64,000 nucleotides of DNA from Chitinophagales bacterium (GTDB lineage: Bacteria > Bacteroidota > Bacteroidia > Chitinophagales > Chitinophagaceae), in NCBI GenBank assembly GCA_020636575.1, contig JACJXP010000001.1, positions 1,426,001-1,490,000 on the forward strand. Direction: 5' to 3'. The position numbers and the translations under genes are program-made. The notes under the pieces are model-generated. The model had not been told where the DNA came from. It saw only the letters and a program-made list of their open reading frames with translations, and did no database searches. This document shows positions 37,118-47,100 of this stretch, piece after piece (position 1 is the stretch's first letter; every line of letters starts with the position of its first letter).

Positions 37118-39877
37118 ATGGCAACAAAAATCAAGGCCCGGAAGTACGTTTATTCTTTCGGCGGCGGCAAAGCAGATGGTAACGAATCTATGAAGAATTT
37201 ATTAGGAGGTAAAGGTGCAAACCTGGCAGAAATGGCAGGTCATCCTAAACTCAAACTCCCGGTACCACCGGGTTTTACGGTAACAACCGAAGTATGTACC
37301 TACTACTATGACAATAAAAAAACTTACCCGAAAATATTAAAAGCCCAGGTAGAAGAAGCGCTGGTAAAAATGGAAAAACTCACCGGAAAAAGTTTTGGTG
37401 ATGAGAAAAATCCATTGCTGGTTTCTGTCCGTTCAGGAGCAAGAAGAAGCATGCCGGGCATGATGGAAACAGTACTGAATGTGGGGCTGAATGAAAAAAC
37501 AATAAAAGGGATCATTGCACAAAGCGGTGATGAACGATTTGCCTATGATGCATATAGAAGACTCATCATGATGTATGCAGATGTGGTGATGGAAAAAGCA
37601 GGAGGTATTGAGCCAAAGAACGGAAAGGGTATCCGGAAAATGCTGGATGAAAAACTGGAGCATATCAAAAAGCAGAGAGGGTACAAATCAGATACTGATC
37701 TAAATGTAGCTGAACTGAAAGAACTGGTAAAAGATTATAAAAAAACAGTAAAGACAGTGTTGGGTCGGGATTTCCCGGATGATCCATGGGAACAATTATG
37801 GGGTGGTATCGGCGCTGTGTTTTCCAGCTGGAATGGTAAAAGGGCTATTGAATACAGGCGCATCGAAAAAATTCCTGATGAATGGGGAACTGCAGTAAAT
37901 GTGCAGGTAATGGTATTTGGCAATATGGGTAATGACAGTTGCACCGGTGTAGCCTTTACCCGTAATCCAGGTAATGGGGAGAATAAATTTTACGGGGAAT
38001 ATCTTGTCAATGCCCAGGGTGAAGATGTTGTAGCAGGTATCCGGACTCCGGCACCGGTCAATGAATATTCGAAGAATGACCAGAGCAAACACCTGCCCAC
38101 TTTGGAAAAAACAATGCCAAAGCTTTACAAAGAATTATTTGAGTATCAGAAGAAATTAGAAAGGCATTATAAAGACATGCAGGATATAGAATTCACTATT
38201 GAAAAAGGAACACTCTATATGCTTCAATGTCGTGTTGGTAAAAGAAATGGTGTGGCCGCAGTAAGAATGGCAACCGAGATGTATAAAGAAAAACTGATCG
38301 ATGCCAAAACTGCCATCATGCGGGTGGCCCCTAACCAGCTGATAGAACTTTTATTACCGATGCTGGATCCTAAGACAGAACAGCTGACCAAGCCTATTGC
38401 CAAAGGATTGCCGGCAGGACCCGGTGGTGCAAGGGGCCGTGCTGTTTTTACTTCCAATGATGCAGTGGAATGGGCACAAAGAGGAGAAAAAGTGATATTG
38501 GTAAGGGAAGAAACTTCACCGGAAGATGTGGATGGTATGCACAAAGCTCAGGCGATACTTACTACAAAAGGTGGTATGACATCACATGCCGCATTGGTAG
38601 CGAGAGGATGGGGTAAATGTTGTATTGTAGGTTGCAGTGATATTGAGATTCATAGTGATACCGGGACATTCCATGCTAAAAACAATGTTATTATCAAAGA
38701 AGGCGATTGGATCAGCCTGAACGGAACCAAAGGATTGGTTTATGAAGGAAGTATGCCATTGGTTGATATTGATATTGAAAAAAATCAATCTTATAAGGAC
38801 CTGATGAAACTGGTGGATAAAGCTAAAGTGTTGGGAGTAAGAACCAATGCAGATACTCCTAAAGATGCGGCACAGGCTGTGAAATTTGGAGCAGAAGGAA
38901 TTGGCTTATTCCGTACGGAGCATATGTTCTATGGCGAGGGAAGCGAAAGGCCTCTGTTCCTGTTGCGCAAAATGATCATGAGTAAAACTGAACCGGAAAG
39001 AAGAAGTGCATTGAATGAATTGTATAAATATGTGAAGAAAGATTTTAAGGATACCCTGGCAGTTATGAATGGCCACCCGGTTACATTCCGTTTATTGGAT
39101 CCACCATTACATGAATTTGTGCCGCATGATAAAGAAAAACTACACCAGCTAAGTGTAGAACTGGGCATCAGCATGAGCATATTAAGAAGAAGAGTGCTGG
39201 CCCTGCATGAGAACAACCCAATGTTGGGACACCGTGGTGTAAGATTGGGTGTGAGTTACCCCGAAATAACAGAAATGCAGGTAAGAGCCATCCTGGAAGC
39301 AACTGCTGAATTGATCAAATCAGGTAAGAAAGCATTCCCTGAAATTATGATACCCGTTACCTGTACCGTTAATGAATTGACCAATCAGAAAGAGATTGTT
39401 GACAGGGTGTATAAAGAAGTAAAAGAAAAAACAAAATTGAAAAAGATCCCTTACCTCTATGGTACTATGATAGAGATACCGAGGGCTGCATTGAGGGCAG
39501 AGCAAATGGCAACCGTGGCTGATTTCTTTAGTTTTGGTACCAACGACCTTACACAAATGAGTTTTGGTTTCAGCCGGGATGATATAGGCGGGTTTCTTCC
39601 CAAATATCTTGACCTGAAATTATTAAAGGATGATCCTTTCCAGACCATTGACCAGGAAGGTGTAGGTGAGCTGATAAAGTTTGGAACAGAAAGAGGACGT
39701 AAAACAAAACCGCATCTGAAAGTAGGTATCTGTGGTGAACATGGTGGTGATCCTGATAGTGTAAAATTCTGTCACCGGATTGGAATGACTTATGTAAGTT
39801 GTTCACCTTATAGAGTGCCTATTGCAAGATTGGCTGCAGCACAGGTGGCGATAGAAGGAAAAAATAGACAACATTGA
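37118..39877 (+). CDS. ppdK: Pyruvate, phosphate dikinase
   Basis: Interconverts pyruvate + ATP + Pi with phosphoenolpyruvate + AMP + PPi in the cytoplasm. 919 residues, slightly above the usual 870-910. An N-terminal ATP-grasp region (LLGGKGANLAEMAG; SVRSGARRSMPGMMETVLN), the swivelling domain with phospho-His 490 in GGMTSHAALVARG, and a C-terminal PEP/pyruvate barrel with the acid Cys 872 in ICGEHGGDPDSV are all intact. With pyruvate:ferredoxin oxidoreductase nearby it can link acetyl-CoA/pyruvate to gluconeogenesis. Confidence 0.97.
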   Translation: MATKIKARKYVYSFGGGKADGNESMKNLLGGKGANLAEMAGHPKLKLPVPPGFTVTTEVCTYYYDNKKTYPKILKAQVEEALVKMEKLTGKSFGDEKNPLLVSVRSGARRSMPGMMETVLNVGLNEKTIKGIIAQSGDERFAYDAYRRLIMMYADVVMEKAGGIEPKNGKGIRKMLDEKLEHIKKQRGYKSDTDLNVAELKELVKDYKKTVKTVLGRDFPDDPWEQLWGGIGAVFSSWNGKRAIEYRRIEKIPDEWGTAVNVQVMVFGNMGNDSCTGVAFTRNPGNGENKFYGEYLVNAQGEDVVAGIRTPAPVNEYSKNDQSKHLPTLEKTMPKLYKELFEYQKKLERHYKDMQDIEFTIEKGTLYMLQCRVGKRNGVAAVRMATEMYKEKLIDAKTAIMRVAPNQLIELLLPMLDPKTEQLTKPIAKGLPAGPGGARGRAVFTSNDAVEWAQRGEKVILVREETSPEDVDGMHKAQAILTTKGGMTSHAALVARGWGKCCIVGCSDIEIHSDTGTFHAKNNVIIKEGDWISLNGTKGLVYEGSMPLVDIDIEKNQSYKDLMKLVDKAKVLGVRTNADTPKDAAQAVKFGAEGIGLFRTEHMFYGEGSERPLFLLRKMIMSKTEPERRSALNELYKYVKKDFKDTLAVMNGHPVTFRLLDPPLHEFVPHDKEKLHQLSVELGISMSILRRRVLALHENNPMLGHRGVRLGVSYPEITEMQVRAILEATAELIKSGKKAFPEIMIPVTCTVNELTNQKEIVDRVYKEVKEKTKLKKIPYLYGTMIEIPRAALRAEQMATVADFFSFGTNDLTQMSFGFSRDDIGGFLPKYLDLKLLKDDPFQTIDQEGVGELIKFGTERGRKTKPHLKVGICGEHGGDPDSVKFCHRIGMTYVSCSPYRVPIARLAAAQVAIEGKNRQH

Positions 39878-39888
39878 TTAAGAATTGA

Positions 39889-40476
39889 TCAGCTTACTCC
39901 TAAATCATCTGTAAACGATTTAGTGGGATAGATTTCATAGTAATCTATCCCTATCTTTTCAACTGTTATTCCCATTACAGCTACATAAATCTCAAGTTTG
40001 TCATTTATATTATTTTGATCAAGTAATTGAGTGTAATTATGGGCACATATTACATTAGAAAAATGGGAAACACTTATTTCATTCCATTTGTAATGGGGCG
40101 TCCAGTTAATTAATTTTTTAAATCTATCATTAAGTTTATTGCTGTCAGGTTTATAACTTGAAGGTCTTGGTATTTTTAGATCTAAAAGCTTTTGCAACGC
40201 CTTCCAGTTTTCTTTGTCTCCTACAGTTAAAAATTCATAAATTAAGTCATCACTTTTTAGACTTATTTCTTTTTTATTGAGCCGGCTAAAACATTCTGAT
40301 AATTTGGTTATTATTTTTTTCTGAAGTTCGGAATTTTCTAAAGTTATCTTTAAATGTCTTGCAACTGTTTCAACCATATCCTGTACCCGATAAATTTTTT
40401 CTGCTTCCTGGTCAGGAATTTCAATACTGAAGTATTTTTCAACTTCCATTACTAATTCAACACTATCTAATCCCAT
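39889..40476 (-). CDS. Acyl-carrier-protein-like protein with halves in reversed order
   Basis: 195 residues. The N-terminus (GLDSVELVMEVEKYF then IEIPDQEAEKIYRVQDMVETV) aligns with ACP from the position after the phosphopantetheine serine through helices II-IV. The C-terminal 35 residues (VEKIGIDYYEIYPTKSFTDDLGVS) align with ACP helix I up to the DLGxDS loop, then stop. The ends therefore meet at the modification site, as in a circular permutation, with a roughly 110-residue mostly helical insert between. The canonical Ser position would be Gly2 or be lost. An in-frame stop four codons upstream rules out a longer N-terminus. Whether it carries acyl groups is unknown. It converges on ppdK. 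Confidence 0.7.
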   Translation of the reverse strand: MGLDSVELVMEVEKYFSIEIPDQEAEKIYRVQDMVETVARHLKITLENSELQKKIITKLSECFSRLNKKEISLKSDDLIYEFLTVGDKENWKALQKLLDLKIPRPSSYKPDSNKLNDRFKKLINWTPHYKWNEISVSHFSNVICAHNYTQLLDQNNINDKLEIYVAVMGITVEKIGIDYYEIYPTKSFTDDLGVS

Positions 40477-40573
40477 ATTGGGTATTATTTATTGAGTAAA
40501 TATAGTTTTTAAGGACTTAACTGTTCATGTCTGCTGGTACTTTAGTTCTTAATAAAAGAGAATTCAATCAAGG

Positions 40574-40603
40574 TTTAAAGACTCATATAGTGCTTTATAT
40601 TTG
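40574..40603 (+). promoter_or_regulatory. Putative promoter of the glycosidase lipoprotein gene
   Basis: TATATTTG at 40596-40603 is a perfect TAnnTTTG -7 element, and TTTA at 40574-40577 is a one-mismatch -33 element 18 bases away. The start codon (TTG) lies 16 bases downstream, implying a very short leader. Confidence 0.5.
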
Positions 40604-40618
40604 TATAAAACATAAGTA

Positions 40619-42652
40619 TTGAAAAAACAGTACTTGACTCCTTATTTCATTTGTATTTCCCTGTTATTCATTCTACTGTCAGGATGTAAGAGTCGTATTG
40701 CTGAACCACCAATTGATGTCAATAAGCTGGCTAATGATTATTTCCAGGAAGATGCAAACTGGTACGTTGATAATATTCCATTCTTTGAGTGTTCCGATAA
40801 ACAAATTGAACAGGTCTACTATTACCGGTGGAAAATGTACAAAGCCCACATTCGAAATGTGGGGCAAAATGAATTTGTGATCACTGAATTCATTAATCAT
40901 GTAGGTTGGGACAGGGATCCTTATTGTACTATTGTGGCTGCTGCCATGCATCATATTTATGAAGGTCGCTGGCTAAAAGACAACTCCTACATTAATGGTT
41001 ATATCAGCAACCTGTGTTTAAAAGGAGGCAATAACCGGAATTACTCTGAAAGTATTGCTGATGCAGTATATGCTTATTACCTGGTGAATGCCGACACTTC
41101 TTTTGTATTAAAACAGTTGGACAGCCTGGAACAACGTTATAATGACTGGTCGGATCATTATGATTCCTTAAAGCAGTTGTATTATATCGCTGCTATGCCA
41201 GATGCGACAGAATATAATATCGCTGCGATCGATGCATCGGGAGGAAAAGATGGGTTTGCAGGAGGTGAAGCATTCCGTCCATCTATTAATAGTTATATGT
41301 ACGGAAATGCAATGGCTATTTCCCGCCTATTAGAATTAAAAGGTGATTCAGAGAACAGTAATAAATGGAAACAGAAAGCTGATGATTTAAAAGCGAACAT
41401 TATTAAAGACTTATGGAATGATTCATTTCATCATTTCATGGACAGGTACCAGCAGGATAATCAATTTGTTCATTACTGGGATTTCATACGGGGCCGTGAA
41501 TTGGCAGGTATGATCCCATGGAATTTTAATCTACCACCTGATGATACTGTTTACAGTTCAGCATGGAAACAATTAACTGATACCAGCAGGTTGCTTGGAA
41601 AGCATGGCTTCAGGACGAATGAACCTTCTTATCAATATTACTTTCACCAGTTCTTATATTACCTCGGTCAGCGGGGAAGCCAATGGAATGGCCCGAGCTG
41701 GCCTTATCAAACCAGCCTTGCGTTAAATGCCATGGCGAATCTGCTGAATAATTATCACCAGGACTATATCACCAAAAAGGATTACGTTAGTTCACTCAGA
41801 CTTTTTACAAAACAGCATTTCCTTCCTGACGGGAAAATCAATTTAGTAGAGAACTATGACCCGAATGCAGGAGGCCCCATCGTTTATTATTACTGGAGCA
41901 ATCACTATAATCATTCCAGCTATAATAACCTGGTAATATCAGGTCTTTGCGGTATTCGTCCCGCTGGAAATGATACTCTTGTTATAAATCCATTAGTGGA
42001 TGAAACAATAAAGTATTTCTGTCTTAAAGATGTTCTTTATCATGGTCATAAGCTTACACTTGTATACGATAGCGATGGGACAAAATATCATATCGGAAAA
42101 GAACTAACGGTTTTTGTTGATGGAAAGAAGACTGATCTTAAGTCGGGAAATGGAAAGAATTATGTTTTAATTGGAAATCCTATTGTTACACCTATACCTG
42201 AAAGATCTGTTAACTACGCCTTGAATATTGATAAGCGACAATACCCACAGCCCAGTTCTTCAGTTAATAGCCAATCTGATACTTCCTTGTACCAGGCAAT
42301 AGATGGGAGGATCTGGTATTTCCCTGAGATCACCAACAGGTGGACAACTGCAGGTTCTAATTCATCATCGGATTGGTATGCTATTGATTTTGGTGAACCC
42401 AAAGGACTTTCAAAAGCTCAGTTGTATTTTATAGCTGACAGCTTCTTATTTGCTGTTCCTGATTCGGTTTCTTTTGAAATCAAAAATGCAAACAATGAAT
42501 GGAAGCCATTAAAACCCACACAACAATCGGAAAGAGTTATTGGCAATACAGTTACCAGCTATCAATTCGAGAAAACTAAAGGTTCTGCGATCAGAGTAAA
42601 TTTTGTTCATTCCAAAAAGCAAGTTGCTTTTTCAGAAATTGAATGTTATTAG
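40619..42652 (+). CDS. Lipoprotein glycoside hydrolase, MGH1/GH63-like (alpha/alpha)6 barrel with discoidin-like tail
   Basis: 677 residues. TTG start giving MKKQYLTPYFICIS and a lipobox LLSGC (Cys 23). Residues about 60-480 form a six-hairpin barrel with segments typical of MGH1-like and GH63 enzymes: DGFAGGEAFRPSINSYMYGNA, GSQWNGPSWPYQTSLALNAM, and ENYDPNAGG followed by YNHSSYNNLVISGLCGI. A small beta domain follows (about 485-535), and a C-terminal F5/8 type C-like sugar-binding domain (about 540-677) contains SDWYAIDFGEPKGLSKAQLYFI. Anchored in the outer membrane or facing the periplasm; the linkage cleaved is unknown. Confidence 0.82.
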   Translation: MKKQYLTPYFICISLLFILLSGCKSRIAEPPIDVNKLANDYFQEDANWYVDNIPFFECSDKQIEQVYYYRWKMYKAHIRNVGQNEFVITEFINHVGWDRDPYCTIVAAAMHHIYEGRWLKDNSYINGYISNLCLKGGNNRNYSESIADAVYAYYLVNADTSFVLKQLDSLEQRYNDWSDHYDSLKQLYYIAAMPDATEYNIAAIDASGGKDGFAGGEAFRPSINSYMYGNAMAISRLLELKGDSENSNKWKQKADDLKANIIKDLWNDSFHHFMDRYQQDNQFVHYWDFIRGRELAGMIPWNFNLPPDDTVYSSAWKQLTDTSRLLGKHGFRTNEPSYQYYFHQFLYYLGQRGSQWNGPSWPYQTSLALNAMANLLNNYHQDYITKKDYVSSLRLFTKQHFLPDGKINLVENYDPNAGGPIVYYYWSNHYNHSSYNNLVISGLCGIRPAGNDTLVINPLVDETIKYFCLKDVLYHGHKLTLVYDSDGTKYHIGKELTVFVDGKKTDLKSGNGKNYVLIGNPIVTPIPERSVNYALNIDKRQYPQPSSSVNSQSDTSLYQAIDGRIWYFPEITNRWTTAGSNSSSDWYAIDFGEPKGLSKAQLYFIADSFLFAVPDSVSFEIKNANNEWKPLKPTQQSERVIGNTVTSYQFEKTKGSAIRVNFVHSKKQVAFSEIECY

Positions 42653-42709
42653 AATTGGTGAATAATCTCATTTCGAAATTCCCGATATTGCATCCTGCTA
42701 AATGATTAT

Positions 42710-43159
42710 ATGGAAGTAAAGAATTTATTTGAACCGACTGTAAAACAGGAGATCATCGATCGCATCAACAAACTCAGCTCTGATACCCCTGCCCAATGGG
42801 GAAAGATGAACGTAGCGCAAATGCTGGCACATGTGCAGTTACCCATCGCTATTGCTTACGGCACTCATCAGCCCAAAGGCAGTTTTTTGTTGAAAATAAT
42901 AGGTCCTATGTTCAAGTCAAAACTCTGGGATGAAGTTCCATATAAACATAGTCTGCCTACTGATCCTACCTTTATTATGACCGGCAGCTCAAGAGATTTT
43001 AGCCAGGAAAAAAGTAAGTTGTTGGAAATGGTCAACCGCTTTTCCGAAGAAAATATAACCGGAGAAAGACATCCGGTATTCGGTAAGATGACCAAAGAGA
43101 ACTGGAGCAAAGCTACCTGGAAACACCTTGATCATCATCTCAGGCAGTTTGGTGTGTGA
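42710..43159 (+). CDS. DUF1569 domain-containing protein
   Basis: 149 residues with the DUF1569 pattern: RINKLSSDTPAQWGKMNVAQMLAHVQLPI at the N-terminus and HPVFGKMTKENWSKATWKHLDHHLRQFG at the C-terminus. The family is related to the DinB bundle; the histidines in MLAHVQ and LDHHLRQF probably bind metal. Cytoplasmic, function unknown. Confidence 0.9.
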   Translation: MEVKNLFEPTVKQEIIDRINKLSSDTPAQWGKMNVAQMLAHVQLPIAIAYGTHQPKGSFLLKIIGPMFKSKLWDEVPYKHSLPTDPTFIMTGSSRDFSQEKSKLLEMVNRFSEENITGERHPVFGKMTKENWSKATWKHLDHHLRQFGV

Positions 43160-43168
43160 CCCATTATC

Positions 43169-44158
43169 TTATTTCACTCCTTCCAGTATCTTGATATAAT
43201 TAGCCCTTTCGTAAGCTGTCGGGTCAGAAATATGTTGCTGACTCATACTACCCCGGAATGCATCCAGTGTATCAAATCCCATCATGTACATCCAGTCCTG
43301 CAATTCCTTATTCATGGTCTTTAAATAAGGAATCCCGTTTTTATACAATGAGGAAGCGGTCATCACTACATCAGCGCCGGCCAGCAAATACTTCACTACT
43401 TCCACGGCACTTTGAACTCCTGTTGTTGCGGCTAATGATAATTGCACTTTACCATACAGCAATGCGATCCATAACAATGGCAATCTTATTTCTCCGGCCT
43501 CACTGTAATGCAGATCAGTTTTAATTACCAGTTCATTGATATCAAAGTCAGGCTGGTAAAAACGATTGAACAAAACCAGTGCATCAGCGCCGGCATTTTT
43601 CATCCGCATGGCCATATTACCGGTAGCACTGAAGTAAGGATTTAATTTTACGGCCACGGGTATCTTTACTTCTCTTTTGATCGTTTGGATGATATTCAAA
43701 TAACGATGCTCAACTTCAGAGGAAGACATGGCAATATCTGCCGGGATAAAAAATATGTTCACTTCCAATGCATCGGCTCCTGCCTGTTCGATCAATCTTG
43801 AATAATCGATCCATCCTTCCGTAGTGATACCATTCAGGCTACCGATGATCGGGATATCTACTTTCTCTTTTGCTATGCGGATATTATCGAGATAATCATC
43901 GATACCAACATTAAATTCATCCAGGTTGGGAAAATAATCCAGCGCTTCAGGAAAAGCATAAGTTGTTTCGGACATCACTCCTTTAAAGGCTGCTTCTTCT
44001 TTTCGGATCTGTTCCTCAAATAAAGAGAACAACACTACAGCCCCGGCTCCGTTCTCTTCCATTTTCATAATATTATCTATATGTTCAGATAACGGACATG
44101 CGGAGACAACGATAGGAGAATTTAATTTCAGCCCCATGTAATTAGTGTGGAGTTTCAT
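43169..44158 (-). CDS. Dihydroorotate dehydrogenase-like flavoprotein
   Basis: 329-residue FMN-binding TIM-barrel protein of the DHODH class 1/PreA type. Phosphate-binding ends are recognisable (STTGVQSAVEVVKYLLAGADVVMTASSLYKNG-like region, about 245-275). The catalytic loop that normally reads NxSCPN is NIFFIPAD (134-141), so the base cysteine is missing. The protein contains one Cys only and no ferredoxin domain. It is the last gene of the operon, 22 bases after pyruvate:ferredoxin oxidoreductase. Probably not the pyrimidine-pathway enzyme; its true reaction is unknown. Confidence 0.88.
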   Translation of the reverse strand: MKLHTNYMGLKLNSPIVVSACPLSEHIDNIMKMEENGAGAVVLFSLFEEQIRKEEAAFKGVMSETTYAFPEALDYFPNLDEFNVGIDDYLDNIRIAKEKVDIPIIGSLNGITTEGWIDYSRLIEQAGADALEVNIFFIPADIAMSSSEVEHRYLNIIQTIKREVKIPVAVKLNPYFSATGNMAMRMKNAGADALVLFNRFYQPDFDINELVIKTDLHYSEAGEIRLPLLWIALLYGKVQLSLAATTGVQSAVEVVKYLLAGADVVMTASSLYKNGIPYLKTMNKELQDWMYMMGFDTLDAFRGSMSQQHISDPTAYERANYIKILEGVK

Positions 44159-44180
44159 ACCAGGTAATTTAGATGATCGA

Positions 44181-47100
44181 TTAAGCTACCGGAACAAAGT
44201 CGCTTGCTTTTTTGGTAGCCAGTTCTTCATAAGTTTTCCATTTCAGGTTCACCAGTTCCTGTGCATGCTTCATCAATTCGTCTGCTGCTTCAGGATTGGT
44301 AATGGTAAGTACTTTATACCTTAATTCATTATAGGCATAATCCTTTAAAGGAACAGTTGGTCTCGGTGAATCCAGTACAAACGGGTTTTGGTTTTTCTTC
44401 CGCAGTACAGGATTATATCTCAGCAATGGCCAGTGTCCGCTGGCAACAGCTTTATGTTGCTGATCCAGACCATTCTTCAGATCATATCCATGTGCGATAC
44501 AATGACTGTATGCCAATATTAATGAAGGACCATCATAGGCTTCAGCTTCTCTCATTGCCAGCAATGCCTGTTGCGGGTTAGCGCCAAAAGCAACTCTTGC
44601 CACATATACATTACCATAAGAAATTGCCTGCATCGCAAGATCCTTCTTGCCAACAGCTTTACCACCGGCTGCAAATTTTGCTGTGGCAGCTGTTGGTGTT
44701 GCTTTGGATGACTGACCACCTGTGTTGGAATAAACTTCCGTATCCAGAACCAGCACATTGATATTTCTACCGCTTGCCAAGGCATGATCCAGACCACCAT
44801 AACCAATATCATAAGCCCAGCCATCGCCACCTACCAGCCATACACTTCTCCTTACTAACTGATCAGCTACAGACAGCAAATGATCGGCAACAGGAGATTT
44901 TATACTCTTCAGTTTTGTCTTTAACTCATCTACTCTTTGCCTTTGTTCTGCAATTTCTGATTCAAGAATTTGTTTGGCTTCAAGGATCTCTTTTACAAAA
45001 CTTTCTCCCAGTTCATTTTTCAGTTCATTCATCATATCTCTTGCTACATCCAATTGTTTGTCTGCAGTAACCCGCATACCCAATCCGAATTCAGCATTGT
45101 CTTCAAATAATGAATTACTCCATGCAGGCCCACGACCATCTTTGTTTTTTGCCCATGGTGTGGTAGGAAGATTGCCACCGTAAATAGATGAACAACCTGT
45201 AGCATTGGCAACAAGCAAACGATCACCAAATAACTGAGATAACAATTTCAGGTAAGGAGTTTCGCCGCAGCCTGCACAGGCACCTGAAAATTCAAACAAA
45301 GGTTCAAGGAACTGGGCGCCATGTACAGTGGAGAAATCAATTTTAGAACGATCATTCCATGGAATATTCTCAAAGAAATCAATATTCTTTTGTTCCTTGT
45401 TCAATACGGGTTCTTTCTCTCCCATATTGATCGCTTTGCGGGAACGATCTTTTGCATCGGTTGCCGGGCAAACCTCTACGCAAAGATTACATCCGGTGCA
45501 ATCTTCGAGATATACCTGTAATGAATATTGTGTTTCCGGAAAACCTCTTGCATTGATCGGTGCAGATTTAAAACCTCCGGGAGCTTTTTTCAAATTGTCT
45601 TTATGATAAAACTTAGCTCTTATCACACTATGCGGACACACATAAGCACAATTACCGCATTGGATGCACACATCAGGCTCCCAAATAGGAACCAGGTCGG
45701 AAATATTTCTTTTTTCCCATTGTGTGGTTCCGCTGGGATAAGTACCATCAACAGTCATTTTACTGACAGGTAACTCATCGCCATGTCCAACCATCATTTT
45801 GGCTGTTACTTCTTTTACAAAATCCGGTGCCTTGGCTGGCACTGTTAACAGATCGACTGTTTTTGAAGAAACTTTTTTGGGATATTTTACTTCAAATAAG
45901 TTTTCCAGTGTGGCATCCACAGCTTTGAAGTTCTGATCTATTACTTTTTGTCCTTTTTTGAAATATGTTTTTTCAATTGCTTTTTTGATCTGTTTGATCG
46001 ACTCGTCTTTTGGCAATACACCTGAAAGGGCAAAATAGCAGGTTTGCATGATCGTATTGATGCGGGTCCCCATTCCGTTTTCCCTGGCCACAGTAGTTGC
46101 ATCAATTATATAGAACTGAATTTTCTTATCGATGATCTGTTGTTGTACTTGCCCCGGTAGTTTATCCCAGATCTCATCTTTATTGTATGGACTATTCAGT
46201 AAAAAAACGGCTCCATCACTGGCAAAGTCGAGCATCTCCACTTTCTCAGTGAAATTGAACTGATGGCACGCAATAAAATCTGCTTTGGAAATAAGATAAG
46301 GGGCCCTGATCGGTTTGGGACCAAAACGTAAATGGGAAACAGTTCTTGCTCCTGATTTTTTTGAATCATACACAAAATATCCCTGTGCATAAAGATCAGT
46401 GTTCTCGCCGATGATCTTGATCGTATTCTTATTGGCACCCACAGTTCCGTCAGCGCCTAAACCAAAGAACAATCCTTGTCTCCATCCGCTTTCATCTAAT
46501 TTAAATTCCGGGTCATATTCCAGGCTGGTATGTGTTACATCATCATTGATGCCAACAGTAAAACCATTTTTAGGATCTTTTTTCTTCAGTTCATCAAATA
46601 CAGCTTTTACCATTGCAGGTGTGAACTCTTTGGATGAAAGTCCGTAACGTCCGCCAATGATCTTTGGCAGTGATTTTATTTTTCCCTGTTGTAAAGCCTC
46701 AACCATTGTAGCTAATACATCCTGGTACATTGGTTCACCGGCTGCGCCAGATTCTTTTGTTCTGTCCAGAACAGCTATTGCTTTAGCTGAAGAAGGCAAT
46801 GCATTTATAAAATATTCAAGAGAGAATGGCCTGTATAACCTAACCTGTATAACACCTGTTTTTATTCCTGATTCATTCAGAGCCTTAACCGTTTCGGCAA
46901 CAGTTTCTCCACCAGAACCCATGATAATGATCACTTCTTCTGCATCTTTAGCGCCGGTGTATTCAAACAAATCATACTTTCTCCCGGTGAGTTTTCCAAA
47001 ATCCTTCATCACTTTATCCATGATGCCGGGCATATTATTATAGAAAGTATTCACTGTTTCCCTTCCCTGGAAATATACATCCGGATTTTGTGCAGTACCA

